Shown here: positions 8,890-18,204 of the stretch, piece by piece | How the letters are laid out: every line of letters starts with the position of its first letter | Numbering within the stretch: the stretch's first letter is position 1 | DNA from: Bacteroidales bacterium Bact_23 | GTDB lineage: Bacteria; Bacteroidota; Bacteroidia; Bacteroidales; Lentimicrobiaceae | Reading direction: 5' to 3' | Length of the DNA stretch: 36,809 nucleotides | NCBI GenBank assembly: GCA_001603685.1 | Contig: LUZO01000051.1 | Location: 1-36,809, forward strand | The notes under the pieces: generated by a model | Databases searched by the model: none | Seen by the model: the letters and a program-made list of their open reading frames with translations, nothing else | What the model was told of the DNA's origin: nothing | Made by a program: the position numbers and the translations under genes

Positions 8890-9245
8890 ATCTTACAAAT
8901 TGAAAAGCGCAAAGTTATGAAAAATAGATTTTCAACCGATTGCGATATTTCTATTAACCTGAACTGAATGAAAATCATATTCCTTTTCCTGACGAATATG
9001 GCAGCGGCTTTATTATTCAGAGTTGCTAAATTCAGGAAGCCTGCCTGCTGAAGCAATATTTATATCGCTATTAATCAACCCATTAAATTAACCGATGAAC
9101 GATATTTCCCCGATTTTCACACAAATCTTATCGGAAATCAAGGTTGGATAAAACAACACGGCCGGGTATTGTTAAAAAATCCTAAATTTACAGTCCGGTT
9201 CCGGATTGACAAAAAAGACCCTTTTTAAAACTAATTTCAGGGATC
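8890..9245. other. Divergent intergenic region between guaB and the S9 peptidase gene
   Basis: About 356 bases without a gene. The guaB promoter lies at the left end. Towards the peptidase gene there is a weak -7-like TAAATTTA at 9183-9190 and, just after it, a short inverted repeat TCCGGTTCCGGA at 9194-9205 that could be an operator or a chance palindrome. I see nothing else. Confidence 0.5.
8910..8935 (-). promoter_or_regulatory. Predicted guaB promoter
   Basis: On the minus strand TAACTTTG at 8910-8917 fits the Bacteroidota -7 consensus TAnnTTTG exactly and is followed by CGC. A TTG at 8933-8935 is the best -33 candidate, but the 15-base spacer is shorter than the usual 18-21. The leader to the ATG would be about 15 bases. 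Confidence 0.6.
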
Positions 9246-11669
9246 ATGAAACGCTTAATCATACTACTTATCGCTATGTACGGATATACCCAAGCATGGA
9301 CGCAATCAGCACAACCCTATCAGTTGCCGCCGAAGGAAATACTTGAACTGGCGGACATCAAGCCCCGCCCGCTTGTTCGCATCGACTCGCGCAACCAGAC
9401 CATGGTGATGCTTGAGCGCCGGATCTTCAAAACACTTGAAGAGATGGCCGAAGAGGAGGTTCGTCTCGGCGGGCTCCGGATAAATCCGTTTACCAACGGT
9501 AAATCGAGAAATACATTTACCTATGGCATATCTATCATGGATATCCCTTCCGGCAAACCGGTTGCCGTGGAGGGGCTGCCCGAAAACCTGATGATTTCCG
9601 ATTTCAGCTTTTCGCCCGACGAGCGCAGCATTGCCTTTACCAATACGGTTTCCACCGGCATTGAATTGTGGACAATCAGCCTTGCCACCGGACTTGCCAG
9701 AAAGCTTACCGATGCAAATCTGAACGGCACCCTGGGCATGCCCTACCTGTGGACTCCCGATTCGGAATCGCTGCTGATATTTGAGATTCCCGAAGCCAGG
9801 AAGCCGGCAGCCCGCGGCCTGCGCCTTCCTGAAGGACCATCGGTACAGGAAAGCTCCGGACGAAAAGCCCCGGTGCGAACCTTCCAGGATCTGCTCCGCT
9901 CACCCGCCGATGAAGAAGATTTTAACTACTACACCGAAGCTGAAATCTTTAAAGTGACCCTCACCGCTGAAAAAAGCCGTTTCCTGCCAAAGGCAATCTA
10001 CCGCTCCGTCAGCTACTCACCCGGCGGAGAGTATCTGATGGTGCAGACCATCGGTAAGCCGTATTCCTATATTGTACCTTACTACCGGTTTCCGGTAACC
10101 TATGCGCTTCACAGGGCTGACGGCAGTTTTATGAAGGTTTTTTATGAACGCCCGCTTTCCGAAGAGCTTCCTACCGGGTTTGATGCCGTTGAAACCGGAC
10201 GAAGAAACATCGCCTGGCGCAGCGATCAACCCGCCACCCTCTACTGGGTTGAAGCGCTGGATGAAGGGAATCCGGAAATTGAGGCAAAGGAGCGGGATCA
10301 GTTATTCACCCTCGACGCCCCATTCACCGGCACTCCCCTGCTGCTGGCATCCACTCCCAACCGCTACCGGGGCGTAATGTGGGGAGATGAAAAAACCGCC
10401 CTGATAACCGACGGCTGGTGGAAAACGCGGCGTACCGCCACCTACCTGATCAACCCTTCAGGCGGTTCAGAATCCAGGAAAATGATATTCGACCGCTCTA
10501 CCGAAGATTATTACGGCAATCCGGGAAACTTTCTGCAGAAGCGTAACCATCTGAACAGCTACTCATTGTGGTTTTCAGCCGATAAAAAGAAGCTTTATCT
10601 GGAGGGAGAAGGCTTTTCGCCCGATGGCAACCGGCCGTTTCTGGATGAATTCGACCTTAAGACCCACAAAACAAAACGACTGTGGCAGGCCGACGGCGTT
10701 TCAACCTATGAAACCATCGCAAGGGTAGTCAATCCTGAGAGCAAACAACTGATTACCAGCATTGAAAGCCAGACGGAGATCCCGAATTACTATCTGAGAA
10801 CCGGAAAAGCTCTCCGGAAACTTACGAACTTCACAAACCCATACGCCTCGTTCCTTCAGGAGATAACCAAGGAGCGGGTGCACTACAAGCGTGCCGACGG
10901 GGTTGACCTATCCGCTACCCTCTATCTTCCGGCCTCCTACAACAAGGAGAAGGACGGGCCACTGCCAATGCTGATGTGGGCCTATCCCAGGGAGTTTAAG
11001 GATGCACAGCAGGCAGGGCAGATAAAGGAATCACCGCACACTTTTGTGCAGCTTTATTACGGTTCGCCGGTTTACTGGGTGGCTCGCGGATTTGCCGTGC
11101 TCGATGATGCGGATTTCCCCATCATCGGCGAGGGTAAAACCGAACCCAACGACACCTTTATTGATCAGCTTGTTGCCAATGCCGCTGCTGCCATTGATTT
11201 TGCCGCCGGCAGAGGCGTTGCCGACCGGAGCCGCGTTGCCATCGGCGGACATTCATACGGCGCCTTTATGACCGCCAACCTGCTGGCCCATTCCGACCTG
11301 TTTGCAGCCGGCATAGCCCGCAGCGGCGCCTACAACCGCACTCTAACCCCTTTCGGTTTTCAGGCAGAGGAACGCACCTTTTGGGAAGCGTCAGAGGTAT
11401 ATCTGAAAATGTCGCCCTTTGTACATGCCGATAAGATAAAAAGCCCCATTCTGCTCATTCACGGCGATGCCGACGACAACTCGGGTACCTTTACCCTGCA
11501 GAGTGAAAGGCTGTTCGGAGCAATCAAAGGGCTGGGGGGAACCGCCCGGCTGGTGCTGCTTCCGTTCGAAAGCCACGGATACAGCGCCCGCGAGAATGTG
11601 CTGCACATGCTGTGGGAAACCGACCAATGGCTGGAAAAATATGTAAAAAACAGGCCCGAAAAGGAATAG
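9246..11669 (+). CDS. Secreted S9-family (prolyl oligopeptidase fold) serine peptidase
   Basis: An 807-residue exported peptidase. The signal peptide is about residues 1-20 (MKRLIILLIAMYG..., ending near TQAWTQS). The first ~530 residues form the predicted beta-propeller, with FSPDERSIAF and similar blade strings. The C-terminal ~250 residues are an alpha/beta hydrolase with all three catalytic residues: Ser670 in GGHSYGAFM, Asp743 in HGDADDNSG, and His777 in ESHGYSAREN. The overall organisation and the sequence around the triad resemble S9 glutamyl/acyl-aminoacyl endopeptidases such as plant chloroplast CGEP more than classical POP, but the cleavage preference is not provable from sequence. 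There is no T9SS sorting domain, so a periplasmic location is likely. It converges on the T9SS type B gene with only six bases between the stops. Confidence 0.92.
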   Translation: MKRLIILLIAMYGYTQAWTQSAQPYQLPPKEILELADIKPRPLVRIDSRNQTMVMLERRIFKTLEEMAEEEVRLGGLRINPFTNGKSRNTFTYGISIMDIPSGKPVAVEGLPENLMISDFSFSPDERSIAFTNTVSTGIELWTISLATGLARKLTDANLNGTLGMPYLWTPDSESLLIFEIPEARKPAARGLRLPEGPSVQESSGRKAPVRTFQDLLRSPADEEDFNYYTEAEIFKVTLTAEKSRFLPKAIYRSVSYSPGGEYLMVQTIGKPYSYIVPYYRFPVTYALHRADGSFMKVFYERPLSEELPTGFDAVETGRRNIAWRSDQPATLYWVEALDEGNPEIEAKERDQLFTLDAPFTGTPLLLASTPNRYRGVMWGDEKTALITDGWWKTRRTATYLINPSGGSESRKMIFDRSTEDYYGNPGNFLQKRNHLNSYSLWFSADKKKLYLEGEGFSPDGNRPFLDEFDLKTHKTKRLWQADGVSTYETIARVVNPESKQLITSIESQTEIPNYYLRTGKALRKLTNFTNPYASFLQEITKERVHYKRADGVDLSATLYLPASYNKEKDGPLPMLMWAYPREFKDAQQAGQIKESPHTFVQLYYGSPVYWVARGFAVLDDADFPIIGEGKTEPNDTFIDQLVANAAAAIDFAAGRGVADRSRVAIGGHSYGAFMTANLLAHSDLFAAGIARSGAYNRTLTPFGFQAEERTFWEASEVYLKMSPFVHADKIKSPILLIHGDADDNSGTFTLQSERLFGAIKGLGGTARLVLLPFESHGYSARENVLHMLWETDQWLEKYVKNRPEKE

Positions 11670-11675
11670 GTGAGA

Positions 11676-13730
11676 TTAGCGGAACAGCATCACCGAGCCA
11701 ATGGCCGATTTAATTACACCTTTGAAATCGCGGTATTTCACGATGACGGCATAAATGCCGGTATCCGCATTCCGTCCGCCTGAGCTGCCATCCCATCCCG
11801 CCGAGTAGTCGCTGGTTTCATAAATAAGCTGACCCCAGCGGTTATAGATCATCATGCTGAAATTGGCGGGGTCAATGTTCCTGACCAGCGGTCGGTAGAC
11901 CGTATTGACGCCTCCCGGCCGGAAAGCATTGGGCAGTTGAACCTCAGCCTCGCCTTCAACCGTTACCTTGTTTGAGCGACTGACCTTACCAGCCGGATTT
12001 CCCGATTCAGCCTCCACATAAAAGGTGGTGACCCCGGCTTCAGCACCGGTAATATGGTCGTTAAAGGTTAAAACCGATGGTGGCACCTGCTTCGGATATC
12101 CGCTTACCTGTTGATTGTCCTCAAAACGGTAAATCAGGTATGAGGAGGGACCCCCGGGCCAGCCCTCAAGTGCATTCCAGCCAAGCCGGATATTTCCGTC
12201 GCCCAAATCGTCGAGTTCAAGATAAATACTTCGCATTACCGATGAAGCCTCCAGTTCGAAACCACAGCGGTCAAGCGCAATAACCTGATAGTAATAGCTT
12301 GTTTCATTTACCAGTGCGGAGATATCGGGCAGCCACCAGTTTTCCTGTCCGGCCCAATCCGTTTTGGCCAATTGCTGCATAGTGGCCGGTCCGGTAGCCG
12401 AACGAAGAACTTCTATTTCGCTGATAAGCGGATAAGGTTCGCCGAAAAGGAACAGATCAATGCGCGAATCATCCGAAACCGTCAGATTCTCAAACCTGAA
12501 TGATGTCAGCAGTTCCGGGTCGGGCACTAAAAGTAATCTGCAGCTTTCTGAAGCCAGCGAATTTCCGGCATTTACCGCCCTGATGTAATAGCTGTAGCTG
12601 CCACCGGCTTCGAGCATCTCATCATCCACAAACGAGTAATTTGTTGCTCCGCTCTCAGCTACCGCGCCTATTTCGATTGCGGGAGCCCCGTTGAAGGAAC
12701 GCATGATTTTGTATTCGCTAACCGGAGGCTGCATGTTTTTGTAGGCATTCCAGTTCAGGGTGGCTTTCCGGTGGCAGAGCGATTCCGTATTGCCGCCGAT
12801 AAGAATGGTGTTGTGCGGATATTGGTAATTGACGGCTCCTGAACTGGAGTTCCCGCACTGATCGAGGGCCCGGATAACATAGGTCACCACTTCGGAGCAT
12901 GGATCGTGATAGGTAGGCAGCGAGGTTAAATCATCGGTGAAGGAAGTCACATACCCCACATTGGTATGATCGTTGAAACTCATGCCTTCCCTTATCCCGA
13001 TCATATACCCGTTTACATCCGGCGAAGGGCTGTGATTCCAGTGAACTTCAGCCTGGCCATTGACAATGGTAACATACGAAAGCACCGGATCTTCGGGAAG
13101 GTTGTCATCCTTAAAAATACCGCTCGAGACACTCGATTTCGAAGAGACCAATCCGTTCCTAACCTCCACCCGGTAATATATGGTTGAAGGATTGCAGTAT
13201 GTATTCAGAGTGTCGTAATAAATGAGTTTGACGGTAGTTCCCACCTCGGTGAAGCCAGCCCCATCATCCGACCTGTAGATATGGTAAATTTCGCCCCCCG
13301 AAACACTCAGGTTGTTCCAGTCGAGGCGGGCAATTCCGGTGCCGGTCCCGCCGTTTGATACCAATAGAATCATGGTTCGAAGAACATCCGAACTTCCGGA
13401 GACTCCCGATTGATTATAGGTAGCCAGAAAAACCTCATAACCTTTGGTCATCGCATCGGTTACCGGAATGGAACCACTATTGTCCATTGGAAGAAAATCA
13501 ACCGAATTAAAAGGAATGCTGCTCCCCGTCGGGCGATAAAACAGCCGGAAGCCATCGAATGAACCCGACGGAATCTCCCAGCTTACAAGCACCGAACCGT
13601 CAGCCTCAACCGATGCACCCATTAGCTGTGGCACGGGTTGCGAGAAAACCGGCAGAACGGTTGCCAGCAGAAACAATACAGTATAGCAATATCTTAGCAC
13701 GCTTTTTAAATATTCCGGGTTATCATTCAT
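11676..13730 (-). CDS. Secreted protein with FN3-like repeats and a T9SS type B sorting domain
   Basis: A surface or secreted protein of unknown function, 684 aa from the ATG at 13730. After a hydrophobic signal peptide (about residues 11-33) it consists of Ig/fibronectin-III-like modules, recognisable from repeated strings such as YHIYRSDDG, YKIMRSFNG and YEVFLATYN with YYYQVIALD-type strands. The last 86 residues (599-684) are a gliding-motility-associated C-terminal (type B) domain: LPNAFRPGG, FSMMIYNRWGQLIYET, GWDGSSGG, TGIYAVIVKY. Type B cargo is exported by T9SS and in known cases stays cell-associated or is shed. No catalytic domain is visible. The start is uncertain: a promoter-like TAATTTTG abuts this ATG, and an in-frame GTG at 13700 would give a shorter, cleaner signal peptide. 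Confidence 0.88.
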   Translation of the reverse strand: MNDNPEYLKSVLRYCYTVLFLLATVLPVFSQPVPQLMGASVEADGSVLVSWEIPSGSFDGFRLFYRPTGSSIPFNSVDFLPMDNSGSIPVTDAMTKGYEVFLATYNQSGVSGSSDVLRTMILLVSNGGTGTGIARLDWNNLSVSGGEIYHIYRSDDGAGFTEVGTTVKLIYYDTLNTYCNPSTIYYRVEVRNGLVSSKSSVSSGIFKDDNLPEDPVLSYVTIVNGQAEVHWNHSPSPDVNGYMIGIREGMSFNDHTNVGYVTSFTDDLTSLPTYHDPCSEVVTYVIRALDQCGNSSSGAVNYQYPHNTILIGGNTESLCHRKATLNWNAYKNMQPPVSEYKIMRSFNGAPAIEIGAVAESGATNYSFVDDEMLEAGGSYSYYIRAVNAGNSLASESCRLLLVPDPELLTSFRFENLTVSDDSRIDLFLFGEPYPLISEIEVLRSATGPATMQQLAKTDWAGQENWWLPDISALVNETSYYYQVIALDRCGFELEASSVMRSIYLELDDLGDGNIRLGWNALEGWPGGPSSYLIYRFEDNQQVSGYPKQVPPSVLTFNDHITGAEAGVTTFYVEAESGNPAGKVSRSNKVTVEGEAEVQLPNAFRPGGVNTVYRPLVRNIDPANFSMMIYNRWGQLIYETSDYSAGWDGSSGGRNADTGIYAVIVKYRDFKGVIKSAIGSVMLFR

Positions 13731-13761
13731 CAAAATTACAAAACAGCCGGATAAATCACAA
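13731..13761 (-). promoter_or_regulatory. Predicted promoter of the T9SS type B gene
   Basis: Minus strand: TTG (13759-13761), 20-base spacer, then TAATTTTG (13731-13738), matching the Bacteroidota form TTG-N19-21-TAnnTTTG. The -7 element directly touches the ATG at 13730, so if real, transcription would start inside the annotated first codons. Confidence 0.5.
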
Positions 13762-13940
13762 TTATAACTACGGAGGCTGGAAATTATTATTTACTGGACT
13801 GAAATCGCAGCATCTGTTCCGGCAGAATTTCCGGTTTCGGAAAACTATCAGAACCACTCCCATTCCGGCAAGACAGAATTTTTACAATTGGTGTAAAAGT
13901 TTCTGAATCTTTTAAAACATAATAGGAAAAGAATTGTTAA

Positions 13941-13972
13941 TTGAACAGGGAGAAATCCCCAAGCTATTTTTG
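13941..13972 (+). promoter_or_regulatory. Predicted promoter of the 1368-residue T9SS protein gene
   Basis: TTG at 13941-13943, 21-base spacer, TATTTTTG at 13965-13972, an exact fit to the Bacteroidota consensus. The spacer contains a small inverted repeat (GGGA-GAAA-TCCC, 13948-13959). The leader to the ATG at 14060 would be about 80 bases. Confidence 0.6.
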
Positions 13973-14059
13973 TGGGGTATAGCAAGCCGGCCGGGGTTCT
14001 TTATCCCCAACGGATATGCCGTTTTTCGACTTTTTTAATTCACATAAAATCATACTCTT

Positions 14060-17000
14060 ATGAGATTTTTTTACCTGATTCTGGTTGCATTGCTTACTGC
14101 TTCGCTCCTTACAAATGCTCAGAATGATGTTGTTAGTCCTTCAGTGGTTGGTTATGGCACCTTTCTCGGAGTAACGCCGCCTTTGCGTGATTTGCCGACC
14201 ATTACCCAGGCCGAGTTCGATTCGATGGTTGCCCGGGCAAATGAAAAGGTTCTCAACCCGAAATTAAGGACACGGCACTATCCCTATGCTGAAACAGCCC
14301 TTCCCAAAGGGTCCGACCCGGTTTGGCAGAAAGCAATGGGGAAAAACAAGGCGCCCAAAAGTGACCCGAACATCAACTTTCCGGGTATTACCTCGCCCTA
14401 TTTCCCACCTGATGAGAATGGCGTTGCCGGGCCCAACCATTACATGCAGTCGGTAAATACTTCGTATGCCATATATTCGAAAACCGGCACCCTGCTGGCC
14501 GGGCCTACCAATATGAATCTGCTTTTTGGAAGTGTTCCGGGCTCAAACTGCAATGATGGCGACCCGATTATTCTTTATGATGAAATGGCCGACCGCTATC
14601 TGGCCGCCGAGTTTTCGCTATGCGGAAACCCTGACAGAATGCTGGTTGCAATATCGGCCACCAACGACCCCACCGGAAGCTGGTACCAGTACTCTTTCGT
14701 AATGGGTGGCATGCCCGATTACGAAAAATTCGGTGTCTGGCCCGACGGTTATTATATGGGGACCAATACTTCGAACAATACCGATATTTATGTTTTTCAA
14801 CGCGAAGTGATGCTCAACGGCGGTACCAATCCCAAGATGGTAGCTTTCAAAAACCAGTGGCGCCCCGGATCGGTTGACGGCTTTATGATGGTTCCTCCGG
14901 TCGATAACGACGGCCCCGCAGCTCCTGCGGGCTCTCCGGGGATCTTTATCGCCCATCAGGACGATGCGTTCGGAGGTACGGCCGATCAGCTCTGGATATA
15001 CGAACTTACCGTGGACTGGAACAATACCTCAAATTCAACTTTCGCCAGGGTTCAGCAGATCAACACCGCACCTTTCGACAGCAATTTCGGGAACAACTGG
15101 AACAACATCAAACAACCCAATACCAGCCAGAAACTGGATGCCATTCCGCAGGTAATCATGAATGTGCCGCAATACCGTAACTTTGGCGATTACCAGACCA
15201 TAGTTTGCTGCCACACCGTTGATGTGGACAACACCAATCATGCCGGCATCCGCTGGTATGAACTTAGAAAAACCGACGGAGAGTGGTTTATCAGACAACA
15301 GGGCACCTTTGCACCGGATGAGCACTCAAGATGGATGGGAAGCGTTATGCTGAACGGATACAATGAAATCGGTCTCGGTTACTCGATTTCGAGCAATACC
15401 AAATTCCCGGGAATCCGTTACACCGGCCAGTCGCAGGCCGAATATGCAAATGCCAGCGGCGTTATGGACATTCCCGAAGGCATCATCTGGGAAGGCACCG
15501 CTTCACAAACCGGTGCGAACCGCTGGGGCGACTACTCACAACTGAGCGTTGACCCCGCCGATGACAGAACTTTCTGGTACACCAACCAGCATTCGGGCGG
15601 AGGGCAGAAAACCCGCATCGCCGCCTTTGATTTCGGGCCACTGAGCCCGATGGTCGCCTTCACGGCCAGCAATGTTCTGCCCTGTATGAAAGAACCGGTT
15701 AGCTTCACCGATGCAACTACCGGAGCGCCCACCTCATGGCTCTGGGAGTTTACCCCGGGAACCGTGGCTTTTATAGAGGGAACAAGCGCCAATTCCAAAA
15801 ATCCGGTTGTTCAGTTCAATGAATTCGGCAGCTATACGGTAACCCTTACGGCTACCAACTCACATGGCAGCACGACCCTCTCACGCGAGAACTACATTAT
15901 TGTAAATGAGGCTAATGCAAATTTCTATGCATCTACCCAAAATATCGTAATAAACAACCCGGTACAGTTTCATGATGAGTCAACATGTGCGGTAACTTCG
16001 TGGGACTGGAACTTCGGAGAAGGCGCCGACCCGGCAACCGCCACAGGCTCCGGCCCACATCAGGTAATCTATACCAGCACCGGAACCAAAACCGTTTCAC
16101 TGACGGTAAACGGCAACAACACCATGACCCGTACCGATTACATCAATGTGATTCCGGATGAGTTCAACATGAGCAACACCACTGTTTACACCTGCTCAGG
16201 TACCTTCTACGACAACGGCGGCCCCAACTACAACTATTCCAACAACAGCAACGAAACCATGATATTCAGGTCGTCCTATCCGGGCCACCAGATCAGGTTT
16301 GAGTTTACGGAATTCGAGCTGGAAGCCAGCGGAGATTGCAGCAAAGACTACCTCACGGTGCACAACGGATTAACTCCTTTTGCTCCTGTTATCGGAAAAT
16401 GGTGCGGAAACGATTCGCCGGGCGTTGTGGTTTCGGACAACAGCTACGGAGCGCTGACATTCGTTTTCAGAAGCAACAACTCGGGAATCTATCCCGGATG
16501 GGTTGCTCATATCGACTGCTTCAGCCCCGTTGCCTTGCCACAGGCTTTCACCGCAACCACCCAAAGCGATTCGGAGATTGCTCTGGAATGGGAGAAAAAC
16601 GGTGAACAGGACGATGTACTGATTGCCTGGTCGGCCACCGGCTCCATCGGACAACCGGTAAACGGAACAAGTTACGCTGCAGGCGATGCCATTCCGGGAG
16701 GAGGCACAGTGTTGTACACCGGCGACCTCAACAGCTTTAACCATACCGGACTCTCCTCATCAACAACCTACTACTACAAGGCCTTTTCAGCTACTCCGGC
16801 TTTCGCCTACTCTCCCGGACTGGATGCTTCGGCCACCACACTCGATGCTCCTCCCACCCTTTCGGTAAATCCGCTGAACATTACCGTGGATGAAAATGCC
16901 GGAAATGCCGTGATTTATGTATTCTCGAACAGTTCATGGATTGCCGGAACCGATGCCGAATGGTGCGCCATTACTCCAGCCGGTTCAGGGAACGGCGAGA

Positions 17001-18166
17001 TTGAAGTGATTTACGAAGAGAATCCCATGGCCCTGAGCCGGGTTGCCCACATCATTGTGACCGTCTCGGGGCTCGACCCGGTAATGGTTACCCTCAATCA
17101 GTCGGGTGCTGCACCCAACCTTGCCGCCTCGCCGCTTGTTTTCAATGTTGGCGTGGAAGCCGGAAGCGCAGAAGCATCTGTAACATCAAACACAAGCTGG
17201 AGCGCCGTAAGCAACCATCCCGAGTGGTGCACGGTAACCCCTTCAGGCACCGGTAGCGGCACCCTTGATATTGAATATCAGGAGAGCGGCTGGGCTGAAA
17301 TCCGCACGGCAACCATCACGCTCAGCGCCGAGGGCGTAGCTCCGGTACAGATTCTGCTGAATCAGGAAGCGGCAGAGGCACATCTGGCAGTTGAACCTGC
17401 ATCGTTCCAGGTGCCGGCCGAATCGGGCGCCGTTCAACTGAATGTAACCGCCAACTTCAACTGGAGCGCTGTTTCAGATGCCTCATGGTGCGTACCCGCA
17501 TCGCAGGGCGGAAGCGGAAACGGTACATTGGCCCTGAATTATGATGAAAATACGGTAACCGCAGAACGCACGGCTGCGGTAACCATCAGCGGTAACGGTC
17601 TGCAGCAGGTGGTAACCGTTGTACAGCAGGCTGCAGCGCCCATGCTGGCAATCAACCCGGAAGCCACCGAAGTTCCGGCTGAGGCGGGCTTCTTCGATTT
17701 TGTCATCTTTGCCAATGTACCCTGGACGGCTGAAGCCGATTCGGCATGGCTGAGCGTTACTCCTTCGGGATCCGGAAACGGAACCCTGACCGCAAACTAC
17801 GCCGCAAATCCCCATTCGGCATCCAGAACTGGCATCATTACCGTAAACGGACAGGGACTGATGCCTCAGCAGGTATCGGTCGTGCAGCATGGCACCGGAC
17901 TGGGAATCAGCGAACCCTGCAGCGGAATGGTCAGAATATTCCCCAACCCTTCGAGAGACGAGTTTATCGTTGAAGTCAATCCGGCGCAATTCCCCGAGTT
18001 TACCCTTCAGTTGCTCAGCCTCACCGGTGTGGAGTTGTTCTCCAGAGAATATGGCGGAGGGGCCAGATATATCACCGATGTCAGCTCGCTGAAACCAGGC
18101 TCGTACATTGTCAGGATTATCTCGGGCGAAAAGATTGTAAACCGCATTATCCTGATTATGAAATAA
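14060..18166 (+). CDS. Large secreted multidomain protein (PKD, CUB, FN3-like, four BACON-like repeats) with T9SS type A sorting domain
   Basis: A 1368-residue secreted protein. Layout: signal peptide (1-20, ending TNAQ); an N-terminal domain (about 100-525) that I cannot assign, rich in Gly/Asn/Trp, with strings such as DENGVAGPNHYMQ and YEKFGVWPDGYYMGTN that suggest a beta-propeller-like fold; two PKD domains (about 530-613 and 617-695, with SWLWEF and SWDWNFG); a CUB-like domain (about 704-822, CSGTFYDNGG to YPGWVAHIDC); an FN3-like module (826-930); four tandem BACON-like repeats (about 931-1280); and a type A sorting domain (about 1290-1368, RIFPNPSRDEF to GSYIVRI). BACON and CUB modules commonly bind glycans or proteins. 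The N-terminal domain might be catalytic, but no active site is recognisable. The gene has its own promoter and a terminator. Confidence 0.88.
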   Translation: MRFFYLILVALLTASLLTNAQNDVVSPSVVGYGTFLGVTPPLRDLPTITQAEFDSMVARANEKVLNPKLRTRHYPYAETALPKGSDPVWQKAMGKNKAPKSDPNINFPGITSPYFPPDENGVAGPNHYMQSVNTSYAIYSKTGTLLAGPTNMNLLFGSVPGSNCNDGDPIILYDEMADRYLAAEFSLCGNPDRMLVAISATNDPTGSWYQYSFVMGGMPDYEKFGVWPDGYYMGTNTSNNTDIYVFQREVMLNGGTNPKMVAFKNQWRPGSVDGFMMVPPVDNDGPAAPAGSPGIFIAHQDDAFGGTADQLWIYELTVDWNNTSNSTFARVQQINTAPFDSNFGNNWNNIKQPNTSQKLDAIPQVIMNVPQYRNFGDYQTIVCCHTVDVDNTNHAGIRWYELRKTDGEWFIRQQGTFAPDEHSRWMGSVMLNGYNEIGLGYSISSNTKFPGIRYTGQSQAEYANASGVMDIPEGIIWEGTASQTGANRWGDYSQLSVDPADDRTFWYTNQHSGGGQKTRIAAFDFGPLSPMVAFTASNVLPCMKEPVSFTDATTGAPTSWLWEFTPGTVAFIEGTSANSKNPVVQFNEFGSYTVTLTATNSHGSTTLSRENYIIVNEANANFYASTQNIVINNPVQFHDESTCAVTSWDWNFGEGADPATATGSGPHQVIYTSTGTKTVSLTVNGNNTMTRTDYINVIPDEFNMSNTTVYTCSGTFYDNGGPNYNYSNNSNETMIFRSSYPGHQIRFEFTEFELEASGDCSKDYLTVHNGLTPFAPVIGKWCGNDSPGVVVSDNSYGALTFVFRSNNSGIYPGWVAHIDCFSPVALPQAFTATTQSDSEIALEWEKNGEQDDVLIAWSATGSIGQPVNGTSYAAGDAIPGGGTVLYTGDLNSFNHTGLSSSTTYYYKAFSATPAFAYSPGLDASATTLDAPPTLSVNPLNITVDENAGNAVIYVFSNSSWIAGTDAEWCAITPAGSGNGEIEVIYEENPMALSRVAHIIVTVSGLDPVMVTLNQSGAAPNLAASPLVFNVGVEAGSAEASVTSNTSWSAVSNHPEWCTVTPSGTGSGTLDIEYQESGWAEIRTATITLSAEGVAPVQILLNQEAAEAHLAVEPASFQVPAESGAVQLNVTANFNWSAVSDASWCVPASQGGSGNGTLALNYDENTVTAERTAAVTISGNGLQQVVTVVQQAAAPMLAINPEATEVPAEAGFFDFVIFANVPWTAEADSAWLSVTPSGSGNGTLTANYAANPHSASRTGIITVNGQGLMPQQVSVVQHGTGLGISEPCSGMVRIFPNPSRDEFIVEVNPAQFPEFTLQLLSLTGVELFSREYGGGARYITDVSSLKPGSYIVRIISGEKIVNRIILIMK
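16852..17895 (+). repeat. Four tandem BACON-like repeats (~88 codons each) inside the T9SS type A protein
   Basis: Four successive modules begin near codons 931, 1018, 1106 and 1193. Each has an LSVNPL-like opening, a TSNTSWSA-like centre and a tryptophan motif followed by a Gly/Ser turn: EWCAITPAGSGNG, EWCTVTPSGTGSG, SWCVPASQGGSGNG, AWLSVTPSGSGNG. The fourth lacks the Cys of the other three. The repeats are diverged at DNA level, so the duplication is old. Confidence 0.8.
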
Positions 18167-18204
18167 GCCGGAAAATATTTTTTAATCCGGCAGGATTTTA
18201 TTGC

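Larger units (their letters stand above)
13731..14059. other. Divergent intergenic region between two T9SS cargo genes
   Basis: 329 bases holding the two outward promoters described separately. Between them I see only AT-rich sequence. The downstream leader of the type A gene contains G/C-rich complementary runs (for example GGGG and CCCC around 13996-14010) that may form a weak hairpin. No gene is evident. Confidence 0.55.

Noticed and set aside
16852..17895. CRISPR-like or tandem DNA repeats in the large T9SS gene
   Set aside because: The repeats are protein modules of about 88 codons with diverged DNA, not short identical repeats with spacers.
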